Source: Halomonas sp. NO4 (GTDB lineage Bacteria > Pseudomonadota > Gammaproteobacteria > Pseudomonadales > Halomonadaceae). From it: 64,000 bases of DNA. The notes under the pieces were generated by a model. It was not told where the DNA came from, made no database searches, and saw nothing but the letters and a program-made list of their open reading frames with translations. The translations under genes were made by a program, and so were the position numbers. The stretch spans positions 1 through 64,000 of the forward strand of contig NZ_WHMA01000005.1 in NCBI RefSeq assembly GCF_010994375.1, given 5' to 3'. Each line of letters starts with the position of its first letter. Position 1 is the first letter of the stretch. Positions 38,009 through 46,021 of this stretch are shown here, one piece after another.

Positions 38009-39163
38009 CTAGCCGGCGGCGATGCAGTAGTCGTCCTTCTGCGCCGACTTCACCCGGTACATCGCCATGTCGGCGCGGTGGATGATGTCGGTGGCGTCCA
38101 TGCCGGGGTAGGGGAAGAGACACACCCCGATGCTCGCCCGTAGCGTCGGAGTGCCCGGCAAGCCGCAAAAGGGCTCTCTCAGCGAGGCGAGGAGCTTGCC
38201 GGCCAGGAGGTGGATATCCTGCTCGCCGGCCAGGTCGCGGGCCAGCACGAAGAACTCGTCGCCGCCGATCCGCGCCACCGTGTCAACGCCGCGCACGCAG
38301 CCGCTCAAGCGCGCGGCCACCTGCTCCAGCAGCTGGTCCCCCACCCGATGGCCCAGGTGGTCGTTGAGGTGCTTGAAGCCGTCCAGGTCGATGAAGAGCC
38401 CGCCCTGCAGTCGCCGGTGGCGTCGACCGGCGGCCATCGCCTGCTCAATGCGATCCCCCAGCAGCTCGCGATTGGGCAGCCCGGTCAGCGGGTCGTGCAG
38501 CGAGCGCTCGCGGTGGTACTGGCGCTCCTGCTCGAGTTCCTGTTCCCTCAGGTAGAGCAACCGCCCCTGACGCTCCACCAGGTAGCCGGTGGTCCCCGCG
38601 ATCAGGTTGGCGGAGACGATGAAGACGTCGTGACCGAAGAGGATATGGCCGGGGTAGTCAAGCAGGCCGCTGAACACCAGGTTGTAGCCGACCAGCAGCA
38701 GGGCATCGATCGCCAGCGCATAGGGAAAACGCACGCCGATGAAGTTGTAGGTATAGAAGGTCACCATCACCATGGCCGGGTAGTAGTAGGCCGAGCTCTC
38801 GACCGGCACCTGGGACTGGATGGCGATCAGGCCAAAGCCGGCGGCCAAGCAGACGGCGGCGAGCAGCGCCTGGGAGAGCTGCCGAAAGACCGCGGTGAAG
38901 CTGAGCAGCAGCACCAGGGCCGGCACCGTCAGGGCGGTGAGGCGCGCCTGCCAAACCCCCGCCGCAGCCTCGGCCGGCACGTGCCAGATATCCAGCAGGC
39001 CGCACAGCAGGTAGACGACCATGCCGACGACGATCGCCATGCGCCCATGGGTGCGGATACGCGGCAGCGAGGCGTGCCGGTAAGCGCGCTCCAACTGGGG
39101 GTCGCGAAAGCGCAGCGTAGCGCGCTCTAGGGTGTGGGTGGCTCCCTGCTCGGTGGCCTTCAT
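38009..39163 (-). CDS. Membrane diguanylate cyclase (GGDEF)
   Basis: This 384-residue protein has five to six N-terminal membrane helices (about 45-195) and a C-terminal GGDEF domain starting at HDPLTGLPNRELLGDRIEQA. The catalytic motif is ARIGGDEFFVLARD, with the product-inhibition I-site RGVD five residues before it. It should synthesise cyclic di-GMP in response to an unknown membrane signal. There is no EAL domain. It is not close in sequence to the cyclase at 29453 apart from the shared architecture. Confidence 0.93.
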   Translation of the reverse strand: MKATEQGATHTLERATLRFRDPQLERAYRHASLPRIRTHGRMAIVVGMVVYLLCGLLDIWHVPAEAAAGVWQARLTALTVPALVLLLSFTAVFRQLSQALLAAVCLAAGFGLIAIQSQVPVESSAYYYPAMVMVTFYTYNFIGVRFPYALAIDALLLVGYNLVFSGLLDYPGHILFGHDVFIVSANLIAGTTGYLVERQGRLLYLREQELEQERQYHRERSLHDPLTGLPNRELLGDRIEQAMAAGRRHRRLQGGLFIDLDGFKHLNDHLGHRVGDQLLEQVAARLSGCVRGVDTVARIGGDEFFVLARDLAGEQDIHLLAGKLLASLREPFCGLPGTPTLRASIGVCLFPYPGMDATDIIHRADMAMYRVKSAQKDDYCIAAG

Positions 39164-39476
39164 GGGGTCGGGGGCTCGCTCGTTCTTCTGCTCTTTTTTC
39201 GCTGTCGGGTCGGCGCGGGAATGCCACGCCCACGCCGCTGCCGCGCTCCGCGCATGGTCTGACCAATAGTGCAGTTTACGGATGACAGTGTCGAGTCCGT
39301 CGCCATCGCACGCGGAGCCTTTCCTCCATCCCCTGTCCCACCGCGATCTTGCGGCAGCCCCGGCGAACTATGCCATGCTGCTTAGCAGGCGTGCCCCTAT
39401 CGGCTCGAAGGCTCGCCCTCTCGACGGTTCCCCTCTCTCAGACGAACACCCTCTCTCTCACGAACAGGAGTGCCCC
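39164..39476. other. 313-bp divergent intergenic region
   Basis: This region lies between the divergent diguanylate cyclase and coiled-coil genes and must hold their promoters. Apart from a short direct repeat around CTCTCTCACGAACA near 39440-39465 I see no clear element and no gene. Confidence 0.5.
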
Positions 39477-39764
39477 ATGAGCAACCGGGAAGTCTACGAG
39501 CAGAAGCTGCAGGCCAAGCTGGACGAGTGGCAGGCGGAGATCGACAAGTTGAAGGCGCGCGCCAGGGGCGCCGAGGCCGACGCCCGGATCGAGCACGAAA
39601 AGGAGATCGACGATCTCGAGGCGCGGCGCGACGAGGCCCGGCAGAAGCTCTCCGAGTTGCGCGAGGCCGGTGACGACGCCTGGGAGGACGTGAAGGCCGG
39701 CGCCGAGCGCGCCTGGGACTCCCTGAGCGAATCCCTCAAGAACGCGCGTTCGCGCTTCAAGTAG
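39477..39764 (+). CDS. Coiled-coil stress protein (sll1863-like)
   Basis: This 95-residue, highly charged and almost entirely helical protein has heptad spacing from residue 6 to 65 (QKLQAKLDEWQAEIDKLKAR onward). It ends in an amphipathic stretch (AWEDVKAGAERAWDSLSESL). It matches the small sll1863-type stress-response family seen in many halophiles and cyanobacteria, whose molecular role is unknown. The ATG at 39477 has AGGAG 7 nt upstream; the ORF's upstream part to 39282 is non-coding. Confidence 0.85.
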   Translation: MSNREVYEQKLQAKLDEWQAEIDKLKARARGAEADARIEHEKEIDDLEARRDEARQKLSELREAGDDAWEDVKAGAERAWDSLSESLKNARSRFK

Positions 39765-39770
39765 CCGCGC

Positions 39771-40253
39771 TCACAGCGGCAGGTGCAGGATGGCACCGCG
39801 CAGGCCGCGCGCGTCGGCCCAGAGCCGGCCCAGGGTGATCGGCAGGCGAAAGCGGCGCTTGCCGGCCGCGCCGGGGTTGAAGAGCAGCCGGCCTTTCTGC
39901 CACGCGTGGCGGGGCTTGTGGGAGTGGCCGTGGAGCACGGCGTCGCAGGGCGTGGCCGGGTCGAAGTCGTCCAGGCGATGGATCAGGTGCAGACGCCAGC
40001 CGTTGACGAGGATGTCGCGCGTGATGGGCAGCGCCTCGGCCCAGGCGGCGGTGTCGATATTGCCGCGCACCGCCTTCACCGGCGCCAGCTCCCCCAGCCG
40101 CTCGAGGATGGCGGCGTCTTCGTCCCGGCTGCCCACGTCGCCCAGGTGCAGGATCAGCCCGCAGCCCGCGAGCATCGTCAGCGCCTCGGGGCGCAGAAGC
40201 CCGTGGGTGTCGCTGACGACGCCGATCGGTCGCTCGAGGGTGATGGGCTGCAT
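39771..40253 (-). CDS. YfcE/MJ0936-type metallophosphoesterase
   Basis: This 160-residue calcineurin-like phosphoesterase has metal ligands in GVVSDTHG (D14, H16), HLGDVGS, RGNID and HGHSHKP. The small YfcE/MJ0936 class hydrolyses phosphodiesters in vitro, and cellular substrates are unknown. The ATG at 40253 has GGGAGG upstream and lies 11 bp after an NmrA-like gene on the same strand, so the two form an operon. A much longer frame (to 41237) is not coding. Confidence 0.92.
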   Translation of the reverse strand: MQPITLERPIGVVSDTHGLLRPEALTMLAGCGLILHLGDVGSRDEDAAILERLGELAPVKAVRGNIDTAAWAEALPITRDILVNGWRLHLIHRLDDFDPATPCDAVLHGHSHKPRHAWQKGRLLFNPGAAGKRRFRLPITLGRLWADARGLRGAILHLPL

Positions 40254-40264
40254 GGGCACCTCCC

Positions 40265-40897
40265 TCAGGCGAGCACCTCGGCGAAGGAGCGCTCGCCGTC
40301 GAGCAGCACGAACTCGCGGTCGACGAGGCCGCCGGCCTTGATCAGGTGCAGCAGGGCGTGGGCGACGTTGCCGCGCGAGACGCGGTTCTCGCCGCCGGTT
40401 TCCTCGAGCGAGGCGGCCACCCGCTCGGTGGCGGGCTCGTCGGTGAGCCGCCCCGGCTTGAGGATCAGGTAGGGCACGCCGGAGGTGCGCAGGTAGGCAT
40501 CGGCGGCGAACTTGGCGGCCATGTACGGGCGCAGCTTCTCGGGGGCGGCCTGGGGATCCTCGGCGCGCATGGCGCTGACCATCAGAAAGCGTGAGACGCC
40601 TCGCTCGCGGGCCAGGTCGGCCGCGCGGATGGCGCCGTAGAGATCGATCAGCAGGGTCTTGTCGGGCCCGGTGTGCGGGCCGGAGCCGGCGGTGAAGAGC
40701 ACCTGGTCGCAGCCGTCGAAGGCGTGGCTGAAATCCTTTTCCAGGTCGGCGATCACCGTCTCGATGCCGCGCTCCGCGAACCAGGGCTGCTGGGACGGGT
40801 CGCGAAGCATGGCACGGATGGGCTCGCCAGCATCCATGGCGAGTGCGCAGAACTGGCGGCCGATCTGGCCGTTGGCGCCGATTACCAGGGTCGTCAT
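40265..40897 (-). CDS. NAD(P)-binding atypical SDR/NmrA-like protein
   Basis: This 210-residue Rossmann protein has the dinucleotide-binding GANGQIGRQF at residues 7-16 and the extended-SDR-like segment LMVSAMRAEDP. A YxxxK-type active site is replaced by YMAAKFAAD. Such proteins (YwnB, BVR-B-like) bind NAD(P)H and either reduce quinones or act as redox sensors. AAGGAGA lies just before the ATG at 40897. It is co-transcribed with the phosphoesterase. Confidence 0.88.
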   Translation of the reverse strand: MTTLVIGANGQIGRQFCALAMDAGEPIRAMLRDPSQQPWFAERGIETVIADLEKDFSHAFDGCDQVLFTAGSGPHTGPDKTLLIDLYGAIRAADLARERGVSRFLMVSAMRAEDPQAAPEKLRPYMAAKFAADAYLRTSGVPYLILKPGRLTDEPATERVAASLEETGGENRVSRGNVAHALLHLIKAGGLVDREFVLLDGERSFAEVLA

Positions 40898-40983
40898 GGG
40901 GTCTCCTTGTCGTCGTGGGGGGCGGGGCGGCAGCGTCACCTAGCGTCAACCAAAGCCGCAGACAGGGGCTGGGGGCGTGCCCC

Positions 40984-41277
40984 TTAGGCGGCATCGAAAG
41001 GAATCGGCTCCACCGTATCCAGGTCGACCTCGCGGCGCGCCACCCAGAGATCGTACTGATCCTGCATGGCCAGCCAGCTTTCCGGTGAGCGTCCCAGCGC
41101 CTTGGAGAGGCGCAGCGCCATCTCGGGGCTGACCCCGCTGACGCCCTTGATAACCCGGGAAAGCGTCGAGGGGGAAACCCCGAGCTTTTCGGCAAGCTGG
41201 CGAGAACTGAGGCCAAAGGGCTCCAGGTAAACCTCACGGATGAATTCGCCGGGATGAGGGGGATGATGCATGGCCAT
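40984..41277 (-). CDS. higA: HigA-type antitoxin
   Basis: This 97-residue XRE-family antidote has HPPHPGEFIREVYLEPFGLS at the start, typical of HigA/VapI, then an HTH (RQLAEKLGVSPSTLSRVIKG). It neutralises the RelE-like HigB toxin and represses the operon. Its ATG at 41277 shares one base with the higB stop (TAATG), the usual higBA order with toxin first. The alternative start at 41271 is possible. Confidence 0.93.
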   Translation of the reverse strand: MAMHHPPHPGEFIREVYLEPFGLSSRQLAEKLGVSPSTLSRVIKGVSGVSPEMALRLSKALGRSPESWLAMQDQYDLWVARREVDLDTVEPIPFDAA

Positions 41278-41555
41278 TAGTGATAGTCCTCGTAGTCGAG
41301 CACGTAGGCGTTGCCATCTCGAAACTCGAAGGTCAGGCGCCAGTTGCCGTTGACCCAGATGGACCAACGCGCCTTGTCGCGACCTTTCAGGCGGTGCAGG
41401 CGGAACCCGGGTATGTCCATGTCATCAACTGACGCTGCCGTATGCAACGCAGCCAGCTGCATGCGCAGACGCTTGGCGTGCGAGGACTGGAACCCTGCCG
41501 TCGTGCCCGTTTCGAAGAACCGACGCAGTCCCTTGTGTCGGAAGGAGACGATCAT
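41277..41555 (-). CDS. higB: HigB-type RelE-superfamily mRNA interferase toxin
   Basis: This 92-residue protein has the HigB/RelE fold: MIVSFRHKGLRRFFETG at the start, HRLKGRDKARWSIWVNGNWR in the middle carrying the catalytic-type basic residues, and a terminal YVLDYEDYH. It is expected to cleave ribosome-bound mRNA when free of HigA. GAAGGAGACGATC precedes the ATG. A palindrome 23 bp upstream is a good HigA site. Confidence 0.94.
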   Translation of the reverse strand: MIVSFRHKGLRRFFETGTTAGFQSSHAKRLRMQLAALHTAASVDDMDIPGFRLHRLKGRDKARWSIWVNGNWRLTFEFRDGNAYVLDYEDYH

Positions 41556-41577
41556 GGTTCCAGAGTAGCCTGATGCG

Positions 41578-41589
41578 TGTTGCGCAACA
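41578..41589. promoter_or_regulatory. Candidate HigA operator
   Basis: TGTTGCGCAACA is a perfect 12-bp palindrome 23 bp upstream of the higB start, where HigA-type antitoxins bind to repress their own operon. Confidence 0.55.
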
Positions 41590-41701
41590 AGCCATCTGAG
41601 ATCAGCACGTCAACCCGCGCGCGACACCGCCCGGCAAGCAGCAGAAGGCGGTGATCATAACGCTCCCGACGAGGTGGGGATGGCGGGCTCTGGCTATCGG
41701 C

Positions 41702-42067
41702 TCATGGCCGTCGGCTGCCCGGGGAGGATCCCCGGGCGGCCAATGCCTGGGTGAACTCCTCCCGATACGCCGCCGCCTGTCGCCCCGGGTCAGCGGGAAA
41801 GCGGCCGAGTTCGACGGCCAGGTCGAAAAAGCCCTGCTGCGGCAGGTCGCCGCGACGGCTGACCACCAGTGCCGCGATGAAGGGCCGGCCCCGGTCGGCG
41901 TCTTCCCGCATCAAGGCCTCCAGCGCCCGGGCGGTGCGCTGAATGGTGCGCGGCGGCGCGAGGCCCAGCGCGTCGGCGAGCTGCTGGTAGGTCAGCGGCA
42001 GCGTGGCCTCGGGCGCCGCCTCCAGAAGGCAGCGCGCCCAGGCGCTGAGGGCAGCGTCGTGGGTCAT
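41702..42067 (-). CDS. Conserved hypothetical protein with winged-helix-like segment
   Basis: This 121-residue protein starts at the ATG at 42067. LTYQQLADALGLAPPRTIQR near residue 24 looks like a DNA-binding helix-turn-helix, followed by ALEALMREDADRGRPFIAAL and VVSRRGDLPQQGFFDLA, which resembles a small family of proteobacterial hypothetical proteins. Function is unknown. It lies 26 bp after the M42 peptidase on the same strand, so the two are probably co-transcribed. Confidence 0.75.
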   Translation of the reverse strand: MTHDAALSAWARCLLEAAPEATLPLTYQQLADALGLAPPRTIQRTARALEALMREDADRGRPFIAALVVSRRGDLPQQGFFDLAVELGRFPADPGRQAAAYREEFTQALAARGSSPGSRRP

Positions 42068-42092
42068 GGTCGTGCCTCTCTCTCGCGGCGTC

Positions 42093-43376
42093 TCACGAGG
42101 GGTGCTTCTGCTGGTGACGGCCCTCCTCGGCCTTCTCCTCTTCGGGCTTGGCCGCGCCCTGATGCGCCAGCGCGCTGGCCTCGTCCAGCCGCGGGTGGTT
42201 GTCGAGGAATTCGCGGTGCGGATCGGGCAGGGCGTCCAGCGCCTGCAGGCTGCGCGTCAGGACGTGGATGGCGGCCAGCACGTCCTGGGTGTTGCCGCTC
42301 TCGGAGATGGTGTGCATGTTGCGGATCGGAAAGCCGATGGAGGTGGCGGCGCAGTCCACCGCGGCGAGCACCCCGGCCATGCCGTCGGTGCCGGTGTCCA
42401 CGCCCACGATGTCGCGCTGCAGGGGGATGGCGTGCTCCCGGGCGGTGCTCTCGATGATGCGATTGAGCTGCTCGCTGGCGATCGAGCCCACCGACAGGGT
42501 GAAGCCCTTGCCCATCTCCAGCGGCTGCATGCGTCGATCGCCGATGCCGGGGGCCGCCACGTAGTCGTGGTTGACGTCCACGCCGATCACCACGTCGGGC
42601 TCGAGTTCACCGGCCAGCACCCGACTGCCGAAGCGGCCGATCTCCTCGTAGCTGGCGATGGCGAACAGCACGCGCACCTGCTCGGTGCCGCCCGCCTCGG
42701 CGATCAGCCGCGCCACCTCGGCGGTGACGAAGCAGCCCAGGCCATTGTCCAGGTAGGCGCCGTAGAAGGTGTCGGGGCTGAAGCCGGGGCGGATGGGCCG
42801 GTCGAGCAGGATGGTGTCGCCGGGGCGCACGCCGAGGTTCTCGACCTGCTGCTTCTTGTCCTCGCCGTGTATCTGCAGGTCGAGGTAGATCTGCTCTTTC
42901 TTGATGCCCTTGCTGCCATCGCGCTGTGCCGGGTCGGAGAAGTGGATGGCGCCCAGGGCTTCCACCGTGCCACCCTGAATGATGCGATAGCTGCCGGGCT
43001 TGGCCGGGTCTTCACTGAACAGCTTCACCTCGTGGCCGATCAGCACCGTGGGCAGGAAGGAGTCGGTGTTGATCCATATCTTGCCGTCGTCGCCGATGGA
43101 GCGCACCTGCATGCGGATCTTGTCGGCGTGGCCGATGATCATCACCTTGAAGAGGTCGTCGCGGCCGGGATGGGTATCCAGCACCACACCGGCGTGCCCC
43201 TTGAACTGGTGCAACTGCCACTCCTTCGGCGCGAAGCTCTCGAAGTGGGGCTTGAGCACCCCGTAGGTCATGGCACCTTCCAGGCCCACGGGGCTCGGGG
43301 CGTCCAGAATCCGGCGCATCAGGGCAAACTGCGATTCCGGCATGGGTTGGGTCCAGGGCTGATTCACATCGCTCAT
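42093..43376 (-). CDS. M42-family metallopeptidase
   Basis: This 427-residue protein of the M42 (glutamyl aminopeptidase/deblocking) family has metal and catalytic residues in IIGHADKI (H), YLDNGLG (D), ASYEEIGRFG (EE), GVDVNHD (D) and NMHTISE (H), together forming the di-metal site. The tail after residue 405 (AAKPEEEKAEEGRHQQ) is charged and non-conserved. Its substrate is likely peptides with particular N-termini, with no context clue. A hypothetical gene follows in the same operon. Confidence 0.9.
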   Translation of the reverse strand: MSDVNQPWTQPMPESQFALMRRILDAPSPVGLEGAMTYGVLKPHFESFAPKEWQLHQFKGHAGVVLDTHPGRDDLFKVMIIGHADKIRMQVRSIGDDGKIWINTDSFLPTVLIGHEVKLFSEDPAKPGSYRIIQGGTVEALGAIHFSDPAQRDGSKGIKKEQIYLDLQIHGEDKKQQVENLGVRPGDTILLDRPIRPGFSPDTFYGAYLDNGLGCFVTAEVARLIAEAGGTEQVRVLFAIASYEEIGRFGSRVLAGELEPDVVIGVDVNHDYVAAPGIGDRRMQPLEMGKGFTLSVGSIASEQLNRIIESTAREHAIPLQRDIVGVDTGTDGMAGVLAAVDCAATSIGFPIRNMHTISESGNTQDVLAAIHVLTRSLQALDALPDPHREFLDNHPRLDEASALAHQGAAKPEEEKAEEGRHQQKHPS

Positions 43377-43545
43377 GGTGTCTCTCGCTCTGTCAGGGAA
43401 ACGTGCCCCCAGTCTGCCAGATTCCGGCAGCGACGGTGCGACATCACACCCAGGACCGCATCCATCAGAAGAACGTGAAATGCTAGTGCCCCCTCAGGCG
43501 CCGAACACGGTATGCTGGGGCCTATTCCACCAACCGGGAGGCCAC

Positions 43546-44313
43546 ATGTCGAACTTCACCCTGAGACCGCATCCGCGCGGTGGCCGCTGGCCGGTGGTGC
43601 CGGCCTGGCTCGGCGTCGTCTTGCTGGCCGTCGCGGCACTGATGATGGGCGGTGCCGGGCCGGCCTATCGCCTGGGGGTGCTGCCGCTGGACACCGCCTT
43701 CGACCTGCTGCAGTTGGGCGCCTATGTAGCCGTCGGCGGGGCGGGGCTGGGACTTCTGGCCCTGCTGATCGCTGCCCTGTGCCGGCGCTGGCGACCGGCC
43801 CTGGTGGGGGTGATGGTGGTCGTGGCGGTGGGCGCCATGATCGTGGTGCCCTGGGAGATGATGCATCGCGCCCAGCGCGTGCCGCCCATCCATGACATCA
43901 CCACCGACACCCAGAACCCGCCCGAATTCGAGGCGTTGGCCGAGGCACGCCGCGCCGCCCCCAACGCGGTGGCGTACCCCGGCGAGTCCTTCGCCCGTCG
44001 CCAGCGCAGCGCCTATCCCTGGGTACAGCCGATCACCCTGCCCATGCCGCTGGCCGAGGTCCGCGAGGCCGCGGAAGCCACGGCTCGCGAGATGGGTTGG
44101 GAGCTCGCCGTGGTGGAGGAGCGCCGCATCGAGGCCACGGCCACCACCCGCTGGTTCGGGTTCAAGGACGACGTGGCGATCCGGCTGACGCCGGTGGACG
44201 AAGGCGTACGCGTCGACGTGCGCTCCGCCTCGCGCCTGGGCCAGGGCGATCTGGGCACCAACGCCGGGCGCATCCACGACTACCTGACGGCACTCCACGC
44301 CCGAGTGGAGTGA
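43546..44313 (+). CDS. DUF1499 membrane protein
   Basis: This 255-residue protein has three N-terminal membrane helices (residues 17-112) and a C-terminal DUF1499 domain (PPIHDITTDTQNPPEFEALA onward, then RIEATATTRWFGFKDDVAIR). DUF1499 is widespread and uncharacterised. The ATG at 43546 has GGGAGG 5 nt upstream; the longer frame from 43375 is unsupported. The gene lies just upstream of arfB with a 48-bp gap. Confidence 0.9.
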   Translation: MSNFTLRPHPRGGRWPVVPAWLGVVLLAVAALMMGGAGPAYRLGVLPLDTAFDLLQLGAYVAVGGAGLGLLALLIAALCRRWRPALVGVMVVVAVGAMIVVPWEMMHRAQRVPPIHDITTDTQNPPEFEALAEARRAAPNAVAYPGESFARRQRSAYPWVQPITLPMPLAEVREAAEATAREMGWELAVVEERRIEATATTRWFGFKDDVAIRLTPVDEGVRVDVRSASRLGQGDLGTNAGRIHDYLTALHARVE

Positions 44314-44361
44314 CGCTATGGTAGCCTGTGGCCACACTCGCAAGTCCGGACGAATCACGCC

Positions 44362-44775
44362 ATGCTGCGCATCTCCAACGCCGTGGAACTGGGCGACTGG
44401 GAAATCGAGATCAGTCAGATCCGCGCCCAGGGCGCGGGCGGCCAGAACGTCAACAAGGTCGCCAGCGCCGTGCATCTGCGCTTCGACATCCCGCGCTCCA
44501 GCCTGCCGCCCTTCTACAAGGAGCGGCTGATGGCGCTGTCCGACCAGCGCATCAGCAAGGAGGGCGTGGTAGTGATCAAGGCGCAACGCTTCCGCACCCT
44601 GGAGCAGAACCGCGAAGATGCCCTCGAGCGCCTGCGCGAGCTGATCCGCGAGGCGATCCGGCAGCGCAAGGCACGCAAACCGACCAAGCCGACCAAGGGC
44701 TCCCAGCGCCGCCGTCTCGACAAGAAGACGCGCCAAGGCCAGATCAAGGCGCTGCGCGGCAAGGTTCGGGAGTGA
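44362..44775 (+). CDS. arfB: Alternative ribosome-rescue factor ArfB (YaeJ)
   Basis: This 137-residue release-factor-like hydrolase frees stalled ribosomes without a stop codon. The catalytic GGQ is at residues 26-28 in RAQGAGGQNVNK, and the basic C-terminal tail that enters the mRNA channel (RKARKPTKPTKGSQRRRLDK) is complete. The start is the first ATG. A DUF1289 gene follows at 21 bp. Confidence 0.96.
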   Translation: MLRISNAVELGDWEIEISQIRAQGAGGQNVNKVASAVHLRFDIPRSSLPPFYKERLMALSDQRISKEGVVVIKAQRFRTLEQNREDALERLRELIREAIRQRKARKPTKPTKGSQRRRLDKKTRQGQIKALRGKVRE

Positions 44776-44795
44776 TCCCTGAGAGCGTGACGGCC

Positions 44796-44987
44796 ATGAC
44801 GACGACCCCCTCCCCAGAACGCCCCGCCTCCCCGTGCATCCATGTCTGCCGGATCGAGGAGACCACGGGGCTGTGCGCCGGCTGCCGGCGCACCCTGGAG
44901 GAGATCGCCCGCTGGTCGAACATGAGCGAGACAGAGCGCACCGCGGTATGGGCGCGCCTGGCCGGGGAGGATCACTCCGGCGTGTGA
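44796..44987 (+). CDS. DUF1289 small cysteine-rich protein
   Basis: This 63-residue protein has the DUF1289 pattern: SPCIHVCRIEETTGLCAGCRRTLEEI with four cysteines in CxxxC...CxxC arrangement, then WSNMSETERTAVWARL. It probably binds a metal or iron-sulfur centre; the function is unknown. The ATG at 44796 starts just before the conserved part and is 21 bp after arfB, suggesting co-transcription. A GTG at 44773 is a less likely start. The 3' end overlaps the convergent racemase-family gene by 16 bp. Confidence 0.88.
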   Translation: MTTTPSPERPASPCIHVCRIEETTGLCAGCRRTLEEIARWSNMSETERTAVWARLAGEDHSGV

Positions 44988-46021
44988 TGCCCGCTGGTGA
45001 TGATGTGGTGCAACCCGGCACAATTCACCAGCGGGTCCTCGCAGTTGACGACGATCTCCGAGCGGGCGAGCACATGGCTCTTGCCGGTGATGTTGTTGTC
45101 CACCACCTGGTGGGTGCCCTCGCGGTGCGTACCGGTGAACTCGCCGATGAAGCCGGTCTCGCGCAGCGAGACGGTCTCCAGCCGATCGCCCGGCTGGATA
45201 CGCCCCTCGTGGTGCATCAGTGCCAGCCGCGCCGAGGTGCCGGTGCCGGTGGTGCTGCGGCAGATCACCCCGGGGTGCACGTAGGTGGTCGAGCGGGAGC
45301 GGTAGAAGTCGTCGGCCACCTGCTCCACCGGCCCCATGAAGTGCAGGAAGGGCAGCGGCCCCACGTCGCCCAGGGTGTAGTGGGAGAAGCCGCGCTCGGC
45401 CTGGATCGCCTCGACGATCTTGGAGGCGCAGGCCGCCAGGTCGCGCTCCTCGTCGCGGGTGAGGTCGAAGCCCAGTTCGGCGGCCTCGACCAGGGCATAG
45501 AAACCGCCGCTGTAGGCCACCGAGTAGGTCACGTCCCCGATGGTCGGCACGTGGATACTGGCGCGGTAGGTGTCGATGTAGCTGGGCAGCCCCTTGCAGG
45601 TAATCGCCTCGACCACGTCGTTCTCCACCAGCGCCTCGATGTGCACCAGGCCCGCGGGCGACTCCAGCACGAAGCGCTGGCGTCCCTCCTGCTTGGGCAC
45701 CAGGCCGAGCTCCAGCACCGCCGTGGCGGTGCAGATGGTGTTGGAGCCGGAATAGATGGGATAGCCCATCACCTCCATGATGATGTAACCCACCGCGGCC
45801 TCGGGATGGGAGGGGGGCACGAGCAGGTTCACCGACATCTCGGGGATGCCGTAGGGCTCGTCGAGCAGCAGCTTGCGCAGCCCGTCGGCGTCGTCGCGCA
45901 AGTAGTGCATCTGGTCGCGCACCGTGGCGCCCGGCAGCCGGTCGATGCCACCGGTGACGATACGACTGACGTCGCCGCCGGCGTGAGTGTCCATCAGTTG
46001 GAAGACGAGTTCTTCCTTCAT
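44972..46021 (-). CDS. Proline racemase-family protein with non-standard active site
   Basis: This 349-residue protein has the full proline racemase/4-hydroxyproline epimerase fold. The first catalytic site, normally MCGHxTI, reads YSGSNTICTAT, so S91 replaces cysteine. The second, normally DRSPCGTGTS, reads CRSTTGTGTSAR, with T258 replacing cysteine. Known members use Cys/Cys (racemases, epimerases), Ser/Cys or Cys/Thr (trans-3-hydroxyproline dehydratase); Ser/Thr is unusual. The reaction is therefore uncertain, perhaps a dehydration of a hydroxyproline-like acid. The gene overlaps the upstream oxidoreductase stop by ATGA. Confidence 0.88.
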   Translation of the reverse strand: MKEELVFQLMDTHAGGDVSRIVTGGIDRLPGATVRDQMHYLRDDADGLRKLLLDEPYGIPEMSVNLLVPPSHPEAAVGYIIMEVMGYPIYSGSNTICTATAVLELGLVPKQEGRQRFVLESPAGLVHIEALVENDVVEAITCKGLPSYIDTYRASIHVPTIGDVTYSVAYSGGFYALVEAAELGFDLTRDEERDLAACASKIVEAIQAERGFSHYTLGDVGPLPFLHFMGPVEQVADDFYRSRSTTYVHPGVICRSTTGTGTSARLALMHHEGRIQPGDRLETVSLRETGFIGEFTGTHREGTHQVVDNNITGKSHVLARSEIVVNCEDPLVNCAGLHHIITSGHHTPE